14,944 nucleotides of DNA from Pseudomonadota bacterium. GTDB taxonomy: Bacteria > Pseudomonadota > Alphaproteobacteria > UBA1280 > UBA12223. The position numbers and the translations under genes are program-made. The notes under the pieces are model-generated. The model was not told where the DNA came from. It saw nothing but the letters and a program-made list of their open reading frames with translations, and searched no databases. The stretch is from NCBI GenBank assembly GCA_002937495.1, contig PTJW01000012.1, forward strand, positions 1-14,944, given 5' to 3'. Positions 5,053 to 11,951 of this stretch are shown here, piece by piece. Position 1 is the first letter of the stretch. Each line of letters begins with the position of its first letter.

Positions 5053-5097
5053 AAAAACAATCAAGCTTAAATTATTAAGTTTATAGAGTGGATTTTC

Positions 5098-5126
5098 TTG
5101 TAAAAATTAGTGTTTTATGGTATTTT
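5098..5126 (+). promoter_or_regulatory. Candidate promoter for the channel-rnf operon
   Basis: TTGTAA (5098-5103), a 17-base spacer, then TATTTT (5121-5126), with four of six consensus matches each. The DNA is AT-rich and other boxes, such as TATATA near 5135, compete. A promoter must lie in 5050-5170; its exact place is uncertain. Confidence 0.3.
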
Positions 5127-5180
5127 TAAAGCCATATATAAGTGTTTTTATACTTAATTTACAAAGGATTTTTAAAAAAA

Positions 5181-5654
5181 ATGTTAGAAACAACAGTAAA
5201 TCACGATTGGATGCCGCTGGTAATTTCGTTAATTATAAGTTTTGCAATTGCATTTTTACACTATGAGTCTTTAGGTTATTTAACTAAAAAGATTACACGA
5301 ACAAAGCAAATTAAAAGAGGCAGAGTTTTACTAACTATGTTTGTTATTACTTTAACTCACTTAGCTTCAGTATTAATTTATTCGTTTGTTTATTATGCTA
5401 TGGATAATCACCTAGGTATGGGTTCATTAGCTGGTTTAGAAATTAAGAATTTTTATGATTATATTTATTATTCTTTAATTGTTTATACATCATTAGGCTT
5501 TGGCGATATTTACCCTACTGGTGGTTTAAGAATTCTTTCTGGTTTAGAAACCCTTAACGGACTTATTTTAATCGCATGGTCTGCATCATACACTTATTTA
5601 GTAATGAACAGATTTTGGGAATCAGAAGAAAAATCTGGAACTAAGGAAATTTAA
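5181..5654 (+). CDS. Two-TM potassium-channel-like (Ion_trans_2 type) membrane protein
   Basis: A 157-residue inner-membrane protein of the small bacterial ion-channel type. Hydrophobic segments lie at about 12-27, 48-73, 93-103 (pore helix) and 123-142. The pore loop reads YTSLGFGDIYPTG (102-114). T103-S-L-G-F-G-D109 aligns with the K+-channel filter TTVGYGD, keeping both filter glycines and the Asp but with Ser for the second Thr. No ligand-binding RCK domain is present. The start at 5181 is chosen for the AAAGGA upstream; an in-frame GTG at 5142 lacks one. The gene ends three bases before rnfA, so it is most likely co-transcribed with the Rnf complex. A role in balancing charge or membrane potential next to an ion pump is inference. 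Selectivity is not known. Confidence 0.85.
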   Translation: MLETTVNHDWMPLVISLIISFAIAFLHYESLGYLTKKITRTKQIKRGRVLLTMFVITLTHLASVLIYSFVYYAMDNHLGMGSLAGLEIKNFYDYIYYSLIVYTSLGFGDIYPTGGLRILSGLETLNGLILIAWSASYTYLVMNRFWESEEKSGTKEI

Positions 5655-5657
5655 TTT

Positions 5658-6236
5658 ATGGCTGACTTTTTCAGTATTTTATTAGCAGGTATATTTGTAA
5701 ATAACTTTGTTTTAGCAAAGTTTTTAGGTTTATGCCCATTTTTAGGAACAAGTAACAATAACGCCTCATCTAAAGGGATGAGCTTAGCTGTTATTTTTGT
5801 TTTAACATTTGCTAGTTTCACAACATATACTGTTAATGTTTTAATTTTAAAGCCATTTGATTTAGAATTTTTACAAACTTTAGTATTTATTTTAATTATT
5901 GCTAGCTTTGTACAATTTATTGAAATGCTATTAAAAAAATATTTTATTACTTTATATCAGGCACTAGGTATCTTTTTACCACTTATTACAACAAACTGTG
6001 CAGTATTAGGTGTTGCTTTAATTAATAGCGCTAAAGATACAAACCTATATGAAGCAACTTTATATGGCTTTGCAGCAGGCTGCGGTTTTGCCCTAGCTTT
6101 AGTTATTTTAACAAGCTTAAGAGAAAACTTAAAAGAGTTTAACCTACCTGAAGCATTTAAAGGAAATGCTATTGTATTTATTACAATTGGTATTTTAGCA
6201 ATGAGCTTTATGGGCTTTCAACTAATTGGGAAATAA
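5658..6236 (+). CDS. rnfA: Ion-translocating oxidoreductase complex subunit A
   Basis: A 192-residue RnfA/RsxA of typical length, an integral membrane protein with about six helices. It starts MADFFSILLAGIFVNNFVLAKFLGLCPFLGTS. It has the two conserved mid-membrane cysteines, C26 (GLCPFLG) and C114 (TTNCAVLG). In related complexes these hold an intramembrane [2Fe-2S] cluster jointly with the paralogous subunit RnfE. The C-terminal LREN..EFNLPEAFKGNAIVFITIGILAMSF fits the family. Rnf couples electron transfer between ferredoxin and NAD to Na+ or H+ movement. The AAGGAA before its ATG overlaps the end of the channel gene. rnfB follows after three bases. The sequence is too short for NqrD confusion to be excluded by itself, but the following rnfB and rnfC settle it. 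Confidence 0.97.
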   Translation: MADFFSILLAGIFVNNFVLAKFLGLCPFLGTSNNNASSKGMSLAVIFVLTFASFTTYTVNVLILKPFDLEFLQTLVFILIIASFVQFIEMLLKKYFITLYQALGIFLPLITTNCAVLGVALINSAKDTNLYEATLYGFAAGCGFALALVILTSLRENLKEFNLPEAFKGNAIVFITIGILAMSFMGFQLIGK

Positions 6237-6239
6237 TTT

Positions 6240-6752
6240 ATGATTTATTTATTATTATTAATCATAGCTATTGCGATACTGCTATTATTTGCCGAAAAAT
6301 TTTTAGCAGTTGAAGAAGATGCTATTGTTGAAAAAATTAATGACCTACTACCGCAAACACAATGTGGACAGTGCGATTACCCTGGTTGTAAACCTTATGC
6401 AAAAGCAATTGCAAACGGTGAAGTTGATATTAACAAATGCCAACCAGGTGGTGAAAGGGTAATTAAAGAACTTGCAGAACTATTAGGTAAAGAAGCCAAA
6501 GCACCTGCTAAAGAGCAAAAATCTCCTCAAGTAGTTGTTATTGACGAAGACAAGTGTATTGGCTGCACTAAGTGTATTCAAGTATGCCCACCAGATTGTA
6601 TTATTGGTGCTGTTAAAAAAATGCATACCGTTGTAGAAAAAGACTGCACAGGTTGCGAACTTTGTATTGAAGTTTGTCCTGTAGATTGCATTGACATTGT
6701 AAAATTAAAACAACAATTTAAATATTCAAAAGTGAAAGTAAATATAGACTAA
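6240..6752 (+). CDS. rnfB: Ion-translocating oxidoreductase complex subunit B (Fe-S protein)
   Basis: A 170-residue RnfB. An N-terminal membrane anchor (1-18) is followed by the RnfB-type Fe-S domain with C42, C45, C50 and C67 (QCGQCDYPGC and later NKCQPGG). A linker rich in Ala and Lys leads to two [4Fe-4S] ferredoxin motifs: C106-IGC-TKC-IQVCP and C136-TGC-ELC-IEVCP. It carries electrons between the soluble ferredoxin and the membrane part of the complex, with the clusters on the cytoplasmic face. All cluster cysteines are present. It lies three bases after rnfA, and its TAA stop overlaps the rnfC ATG (TAATG), a sign of translational coupling. Confidence 0.97.
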   Translation: MIYLLLLIIAIAILLLFAEKFLAVEEDAIVEKINDLLPQTQCGQCDYPGCKPYAKAIANGEVDINKCQPGGERVIKELAELLGKEAKAPAKEQKSPQVVVIDEDKCIGCTKCIQVCPPDCIIGAVKKMHTVVEKDCTGCELCIEVCPVDCIDIVKLKQQFKYSKVKVNID

Positions 6753-8260
6753 TGCTAAAGAAGATTTTTAAAACAAATAACAATATTAAAGGATTGCAGA
6801 TTAAGCCAAGCTTAAATGCTGCCAGTCTTGATATTGAAAAAATCGACTTTATTGAAAAGCTTGTCTATCCATTAGAAGATTCAAAATTTAACTACTATAC
6901 ACCTACTGTTAAAACTGGTGACAGGGTAAAAAAAGGGCAAGTTATTGCAGTAGCGGAAAATGCCCACGGCTTAAAAATTCTTGCAAGTGCTGAAGGTACA
7001 ATTAAAGGTGTTGAAACTGTTAAAGCACCTTTACCACAAAAACTTGCTGATGCTTTAGTTATTGAGCCGATTAATAAAACTTATACTTTTGAAGATGCTA
7101 TTTTTAACAATGATGTTGTACTTTCAGATTTTCCTAAAGAGCTTATTTTCCAAAGCATCGTACAAGCAAATATTCAAGGCTTAGGTGGCGGTTTATTTTT
7201 AGCAGCTAAAAAACTATTAAGCAGTGATAAGATTGATCATATTGTTTTAAATGCTGTAGAGTGTGAGCCAGTTTTAAACTGTGATGAAGCTCTGCTTACT
7301 CATTATTTAGCAGAGTGTTTAGCAGGTGGTCTATTTTTACAAAAAGCAGCCAATGCTAAAACAATTACAATAGTTTTAAAAGAAAACAAAATAGACTTAA
7401 TTAACTACCTTAAACACTTTATAAAAAACAATGAACAATTTAATAATATTGCAGTTGCTACAGTGCCTGACTTATACCCAGCAGGTGCAGAAAAAGAAAT
7501 TCTAAAACATGTATTTAATAAACCATTAAAAGCTAAAGATATTTCAACAAATCATGGTTATTTAATGAATAATATAATGACCGCTGTTTCTATTTTTAGA
7601 GCTGTTGCGATACAAGCCCCTCAGCTTGAAAGAGTATTTTCTGTATTTGGTAAAAATATTAAAAACTCTAAAAATATTTTAGCTCCTATTGGTACAACAG
7701 CTGAAGATTTACTTAGATTTGCCAAAATTGATGAAAGTAAAATTGATTCTATAAGAGTTGGCGGTTTAATGATGGGTGAAGATATCACTACTGAAACAAA
7801 TATTAAAACTACAGCTTTATTAAAAAGCAGCAACGGTGTAATTTTAAACACAAAAGAAGACAAGAAAACGGTTGAATGCATTAACTGTGGTGAGTGCAGT
7901 AAAGTTTGCCCTGTTAACTTGGTTCCTAATAAAATGTTTAAGGCCGGACAAGCTGATGACTTTACTAATAGATTCTTTAAAAACTTAGATGAATGTATGT
8001 TTTGTAATTTATGTAACTATGTTTGTCCTAGTTATATTGATTTAGTTGGTATGTTTAAATATTCTCGTCAGCAAATTCAGTTAATTGAGCAAGAAAAACA
8101 AAGAGCAGACTACATTAATAAACTAACCGCTAAAAAACGAGATAGAGAAGAAGCTGAAAAGCTAGAAAAAGAAAGAATTAAGCTAGAACGAAAACTAGCA
8201 AGAGAAAAACGCTTAGCTGAAAAAGCACAAAAAGAGGCCGTAGAAAATGCTGAATCTTAA
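6752..8260 (+). CDS. rnfC: Ion-translocating oxidoreductase complex subunit C
   Basis: A 502-residue RnfC, the peripheral NADH/flavin subunit related to NuoF. Landmarks in order are TPTVKTGDRVKKGQVIA (barrel-sandwich domain, about 50-66), the glycine loop GLGGGLFLAAKKL (143-155), NAVECEPVLNCDEAL (167-181), and YPAGAEKEIL. Two [4Fe-4S] motifs follow, C376-INC-GEC-SKVCP and C415-MFC-NLC-NYVCP. The last 50 or so residues are a charged Lys/Glu coiled-coil tail, as seen in many RnfC. The glycine loop departs from the usual GGAGFPT: the Ala, Gly and Pro positions are replaced by G147, L148 and L150. The usual N-terminal 'HIG' stretch is also not evident. It overlaps rnfB by one base and rnfD by 14 bases. 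Confidence 0.97.
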   Translation: MLKKIFKTNNNIKGLQIKPSLNAASLDIEKIDFIEKLVYPLEDSKFNYYTPTVKTGDRVKKGQVIAVAENAHGLKILASAEGTIKGVETVKAPLPQKLADALVIEPINKTYTFEDAIFNNDVVLSDFPKELIFQSIVQANIQGLGGGLFLAAKKLLSSDKIDHIVLNAVECEPVLNCDEALLTHYLAECLAGGLFLQKAANAKTITIVLKENKIDLINYLKHFIKNNEQFNNIAVATVPDLYPAGAEKEILKHVFNKPLKAKDISTNHGYLMNNIMTAVSIFRAVAIQAPQLERVFSVFGKNIKNSKNILAPIGTTAEDLLRFAKIDESKIDSIRVGGLMMGEDITTETNIKTTALLKSSNGVILNTKEDKKTVECINCGECSKVCPVNLVPNKMFKAGQADDFTNRFFKNLDECMFCNLCNYVCPSYIDLVGMFKYSRQQIQLIEQEKQRADYINKLTAKKRDREEAEKLEKERIKLERKLAREKRLAEKAQKEAVENAES

Positions 8261-9158
8261 ATTTAAAAATGACACTCAAAAAATAATGTTCGAAGTTACT
8301 GCATCACTAATACCTGCGGTACTTTATAAAGTTTTTGTATTTGGCTGGCTAGGTTTATTTAGCTTAGTGACTTTACTTGCAACAGCACTTATTGCTGAAA
8401 ACTTATTAAGTAAAGCTTTAAAATTTAAACATGACCTTGCTGATTTTACAGCAGCTATTACTGCAATTTTATTATTCTTAGCACTAAATTGCAACATGCA
8501 TGCATTTGTATACTTTACAGCTAGTTTTATTGCTATTGGCTTAGCAAAAGCTGTTTATGGTGGATTTGCTAAAAACATATTTAACCCAGCTATGGTTGGC
8601 TGGTGTTTTGTTATGCTTAGCTTTCCACAATATATGACAAAACATTTAGAATTTTCAAACAATATTAACTTTATTGAAAGCTTAAATATATTCTTCACTT
8701 TTTATAACATTGACGCTTTAACGCAAGCAACTCCATTAACAGAATTTAAAGTAAATGATGTGTTTTCAATTTCAAATACTATATTTACTACAAATATACT
8801 AATTTTATCTGGTGGTGTTTATATTCTTATTAGAAATATTATCAACTTTGTATTTCCTGCAATGTTTACATTAGGCTTAATTGCTGCACTAGTTGTATTT
8901 AATTATGACCTTTACAAAGGTTTTGAAATGTTTGTATTTTATGGCCCTATGATTTTAGGTGCATTTTATATTATTACAGACCCAGTTTCATCTCCTAGTT
9001 TAAAACATGCACAAGCATTATACAGTTTTGCTATTGCATTTATTGCAGTACTAATTGCAAAACTAGGTGCTTACCCTATTGGTCTAGCATTTGCAGTTAT
9101 TTTTATGAATTCATTTAACTTTATTTTAGATAAAACATTTGCAACAAGGAAACAATAA
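8247..9158 (+). CDS. rnfD: Ion-translocating oxidoreductase complex subunit D
   Basis: A 303-residue, multi-helix membrane protein of the NqrB/RnfD family. VYGGFAKNIFNPAMVGWCF (103-121) is the classic signature around the second flavin-handling helices. DALTQATPLTEF (156-167) matches the segment where FMN is covalently bound, with T162 as the probable attachment residue. GPMILGAFYIITDPVSSPS and the GAYPIGLAFAVIFMNSFNFILD C-terminus are also typical. It forms the membrane core for electron and ion transfer with RnfA, E and G. The start at 8247 overlaps the end of rnfC by 14 bases, which suggests coupled translation. It ends two bases before rnfG. Confidence 0.96.
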   Translation: MLNLKFKNDTQKIMFEVTASLIPAVLYKVFVFGWLGLFSLVTLLATALIAENLLSKALKFKHDLADFTAAITAILLFLALNCNMHAFVYFTASFIAIGLAKAVYGGFAKNIFNPAMVGWCFVMLSFPQYMTKHLEFSNNINFIESLNIFFTFYNIDALTQATPLTEFKVNDVFSISNTIFTTNILILSGGVYILIRNIINFVFPAMFTLGLIAALVVFNYDLYKGFEMFVFYGPMILGAFYIITDPVSSPSLKHAQALYSFAIAFIAVLIAKLGAYPIGLAFAVIFMNSFNFILDKTFATRKQ

Positions 9159-9160
9159 AT

Positions 9161-9721
9161 ATGAAAATTAACAAACAATCTTCTATTTACTTTGTAAGCT
9201 TTTTCACTATTGTGATTTTTAGCTTTATTTTAGTGCTATATGCGATAAATATTGCTATGTCAGACAAAATTGAAAATGCAAAAAATGCAGAACTAAAGCA
9301 ACTACTTAAAACACAATTAACTTGTAAAAATTATATTTCACAATCAATTGATGAAAAAAACTTTTATTATTGCCCGAAAAGTAATATAATAAGCTTACAT
9401 AGTTATTCAGATGTGGCATACGCAGGCCCTATTGAATACCTTGCTTCTTTTGACTTAAATAATCTTCATATTAAACAAATTGATATTATAAACCATAAAG
9501 AAACTCCTGGACTTGGAAATAAAATAGAAGACAAAACTTGGCTTTCTTCATTATATAACAAAGCATCAAACTTGTTAAAGCTTAAGCAAAACGGAGGAGC
9601 GATTGACTCGTTTACTGCAGCAAGCATTACTCCTACTCAGTTTTTAAAAAGCTTAAATAAACAACTTGAATGGCTAAAAAACAATAAACAAAATATAATA
9701 ACAACAATAAATAAAGAATAA
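9161..9721 (+). CDS. rnfG: Ion-translocating oxidoreductase complex subunit G (FMN-binding)
   Basis: A 186-residue RnfG: one N-terminal membrane helix (about 9-32) and a periplasmic FMN-binding domain. ETPGLGNKIEDKTWL (114-128) is the conserved Rnf/Nqr motif. The flavinylation site reads D149-S-F-T-A-A-S155-I-T-P. Most RnfG proteins have (S/T)GAT here, with FMN on the final Thr through a phosphoester made by ApbE; here that position is Ser and the Gly is Ala. Ser still fits the broader ApbE consensus DxxTxA(S/T), so FMN attachment is likely retained. C55 and C71 may form a disulfide. AAGGAA precedes the ATG. It is the last recognisable rnf gene; rnfE does not follow. Confidence 0.94.
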   Translation: MKINKQSSIYFVSFFTIVIFSFILVLYAINIAMSDKIENAKNAELKQLLKTQLTCKNYISQSIDEKNFYYCPKSNIISLHSYSDVAYAGPIEYLASFDLNNLHIKQIDIINHKETPGLGNKIEDKTWLSSLYNKASNLLKLKQNGGAIDSFTAASITPTQFLKSLNKQLEWLKNNKQNIITTINKE

Positions 9722-9726
9722 TTATT

Positions 9727-10290
9727 ATGATTAGAACATTCGCTTTAGTTGCCTCAAGCCTAATACTTAGCTTTAATGCAAACGCATTTTTTAAAATGAA
9801 TAAAAAAACAGACTTTGAATTTTACTCAAAAGGGGCTTTTATTGAAGCAAAAGGAAACCTTTTTGGAAGTAAAGTAATTATTCCAGCTAAAGATGATGTT
9901 TATCAGTATTCTAGTTACACACCTGTAAATACATTTAGAAATATTGTAACTGCGTTTACTCTAAATAAAAAAGAATGGCTTAAAGATAATACTTTAGGTA
10001 ACCAAAAACTATTTGGTAGATTCTACTCAAACTATCAACCATTAATTTCTATCAACCCTCCGCATGTCTATGGATATGTCATTTACCAGAAATATGTTAT
10101 CTTATTAATAGAGCAAAGGTCTCTACAAAACACTCGCTTTATTATGGCACTAGAAAAAGACAAAAATAAACAGTATAAAGCAAGTTTAGATTTTGAAGTA
10201 AAACATAAAACTGCATACAATGTTATTTTAGATGCTTTTGCCGGTAAAGGTGAGTTAAAAGCAATTAAAAATCAAAAAATCCGCAAATAA
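9727..10290 (+). CDS. Secreted protein of unknown function at the end of the rnf operon
   Basis: A 187-residue protein that I do not recognise. It has a convincing Sec signal peptide: R3, a hydrophobic core ALVASSLILSF, and a cleavage site NANA before F21. The mature part is lysine-rich and appears to be mixed beta (DFEFYSKGAFIEAKGNLFGSKVIIPAKDD near its start). It has no cysteines and no further membrane helix, so it is probably periplasmic. It begins five bases after rnfG, without a good Shine-Dalgarno site, so it is likely translated by coupling from the rnf operon. It occupies the place where rnfE usually stands, but it is not RnfE, which is a six-helix membrane protein. A role in assembling the periplasmic side of Rnf is conceivable but only suggested by position. 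Confidence 0.85.
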   Translation: MIRTFALVASSLILSFNANAFFKMNKKTDFEFYSKGAFIEAKGNLFGSKVIIPAKDDVYQYSSYTPVNTFRNIVTAFTLNKKEWLKDNTLGNQKLFGRFYSNYQPLISINPPHVYGYVIYQKYVILLIEQRSLQNTRFIMALEKDKNKQYKASLDFEVKHKTAYNVILDAFAGKGELKAIKNQKIRK

Positions 10291-10315
10291 ACTAATTAAT
10301 GCAGAAAGGTTTTAA

Positions 10316-10807
10316 ATGCACGACTTTATATTTCAAACTCTTGAAGAGCAACACATAAGCTTTCAAAATCACAAACACGAAAAAGTCTACACTGTGGCAC
10401 AGTCAAATAAGATTGATAAAGGCATAAATGCTCAGGCAACTAAAAATCTATTTGTTAAAGATAAGAAAAAAAACTACTTCTTAATTACTGCTGTTGCAGA
10501 TAAAGCTATTAACTTAAAACAAGTAGCTAAACAAATAGGCGCTAAAGGAGGTAGTTTATCATTTGTAAGTGCTGATCAGTTACTAGAAATGATGAACTTA
10601 ACACCAGGTTCTGTAACTCCTTTTGGGCTACTAATAGCAAAACAAAAAGGCTTTGATATTACATTTTATCTTGACCAAGAAGTATATGATGCGCAAAAAC
10701 TAGGTATCCACCCTATGCGTAATGATATGACTACTGTTTTAAAAACAGCAGACTTAGAAAACCTGTTAATTTCTAAAAATATCAGATGTAACTTTATTGA
10801 CTTGTAA
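10316..10807 (+). CDS. YbaK/ProX-family aminoacyl-tRNA deacylase (prolyl-tRNA editing domain)
   Basis: A 163-residue stand-alone editing domain of the bacterial prolyl-tRNA synthetase INS superfamily. The pattern fits: an N-terminal VYTVAQSNKID strand, TKNLFVKDKKKNYFLITAVADK (42-63) with the conserved Lys (K43), GSVTPFGLL (98-106), and HPMRNDMTT (132-140), where the family has 'HP..N..TT'. Such enzymes hydrolyse tRNA(Pro) wrongly charged with Ala or Cys. The ProXp-ala (PrdX-like) group seems the best match, but the substrate cannot be set from sequence by eye. AGAAAGG lies seven bases before the ATG. It starts 25 bases after the unknown secreted-protein gene and may ride on the same transcript. 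No functional link to Rnf is known. Confidence 0.9.
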   Translation: MHDFIFQTLEEQHISFQNHKHEKVYTVAQSNKIDKGINAQATKNLFVKDKKKNYFLITAVADKAINLKQVAKQIGAKGGSLSFVSADQLLEMMNLTPGSVTPFGLLIAKQKGFDITFYLDQEVYDAQKLGIHPMRNDMTTVLKTADLENLLISKNIRCNFIDL

Positions 10808-10879
10808 GTATTGATATAAATTATACAATTACAACTTTAACACTTAAATCAAAACTCTAGAAAAATAAGGAAAATAAGA

Positions 10880-11932
10880 ATGAAAAAGTATGCATTAATG
10901 CTATTATTTTTAGCTATTACAAGTTGCACGGCTGAAAATAAGCAAGAAACGCAAGAAGTGGCTAAAGCTGTTAAGTCTATTAAATTAGACAATGCAAACA
11001 GCGAATTAAAACTTACTTTTCCAGGTAAAGTAATTGCCGGTAAAGAAGCTGATATTACATTTAAAGTTTCTGGTAAATTAAATAAACTACCTGTAAAAGA
11101 AGGTCAAAAAATTAACAAGGGTGATATTATTGCCCAGCTTGACCAAAAAGATTACAAGTTTGCTTACCAAAAACAACTAGCAACTTTTAATGAAAATAAA
11201 GCATCTTATGCTAGAGCAAAAGAGCTTATTAAAAATAAATATATCTCACAAGCAGACTTTGATAAGAAGAAAAAATCTTTTGAAGTTGCTCAAGCAGATT
11301 TAAGCATTGCTAAAACAAACTTAGATTACACAACTCTAAGAGCACCATTTAGTGGTGAAGTTGCAAAAGTTTATGCTGATAACTTCCAAAATATACAGGT
11401 TAAAGAAAATATTGCTAAACTACAAAACCTAAACTTCTTAGAAGTTAAGATTTCTGTTCCTGAAAGAGTTATAATTAACAGCAAATCACCAGAAGGTGTA
11501 AAAATTTTAGCCAGATTTGATGCAAACTCTACAAATGCTTATGCTGCAGAAATTACTGAAATATCAACACAAGCTGATGCTTCTACACAAACATATGAAG
11601 CAACTGTAAGGCTACCTCGTCCAACAGATATTAATGTTTTACCAGGTATGACAGCTATTATTGAAGCATACTCAAAAAAAGAAGCCACAGCTCCTGACTC
11701 ATTTTCTATTCCAGCAGACTCAATCTTCTCTGACAGTTCTAAAAATACATATGTATGGATTATAAATACAAATAACAGACTAGAAAAAAGAAATGTTAAA
11801 GTAAAATCTTTTGAAGGTAACGATGTTGAAGTTACAAAAGGTTTATCTTCAGGTGATACTCTTGTTACTGCTGGTGTTAATTTCTTAAAAGAAGAACAAT
11901 TAGTTACAGTATATGACAAAAAACAAAAATAA
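10880..11932 (+). CDS. RND efflux periplasmic adaptor (membrane fusion) lipoprotein
   Basis: A 350-residue AcrA/HlyD-type adaptor. The N-terminus is a lipoprotein signal with lipobox I-T-S-C16, so it is probably anchored by lipid. ADITFKVSGKLNKLPVKEGQ, then KINKGDIIAQLDQKDY, is the first lipoyl half and TTLRAPFSGEVAKVYADNFQ the second. They flank a rather short helical hairpin (about 90-140). LEVKISVPERVI starts the beta-barrel domain, and the C-terminal GVNFLKEEQLVTVYDK is the membrane-proximal domain. It links an inner-membrane RND pump to an outer-membrane channel. AAGGAA precedes the ATG. A 72-base AT-rich gap separates it from the deacylase gene, and the permease follows after 19 bases in the same operon. 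No TolC-like gene is in view and no regulator is seen. Confidence 0.95.
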   Translation: MKKYALMLLFLAITSCTAENKQETQEVAKAVKSIKLDNANSELKLTFPGKVIAGKEADITFKVSGKLNKLPVKEGQKINKGDIIAQLDQKDYKFAYQKQLATFNENKASYARAKELIKNKYISQADFDKKKKSFEVAQADLSIAKTNLDYTTLRAPFSGEVAKVYADNFQNIQVKENIAKLQNLNFLEVKISVPERVIINSKSPEGVKILARFDANSTNAYAAEITEISTQADASTQTYEATVRLPRPTDINVLPGMTAIIEAYSKKEATAPDSFSIPADSIFSDSSKNTYVWIINTNNRLEKRNVKVKSFEGNDVEVTKGLSSGDTLVTAGVNFLKEEQLVTVYDKKQK

Positions 11933-11951
11933 CAAATAAGGAATTTTAATA

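Noticed and set aside
5142..5180. Upstream GTG start adding 13 residues to the channel protein
   Set aside because: No Shine-Dalgarno site precedes the GTG, while AAAGGA lies before the ATG at 5181.
7621..7881. Open frame on the minus strand inside rnfC
   Set aside because: It is antisense to a sure gene and its product has no recognisable feature; low-GC coding DNA leaves such frames open by chance.
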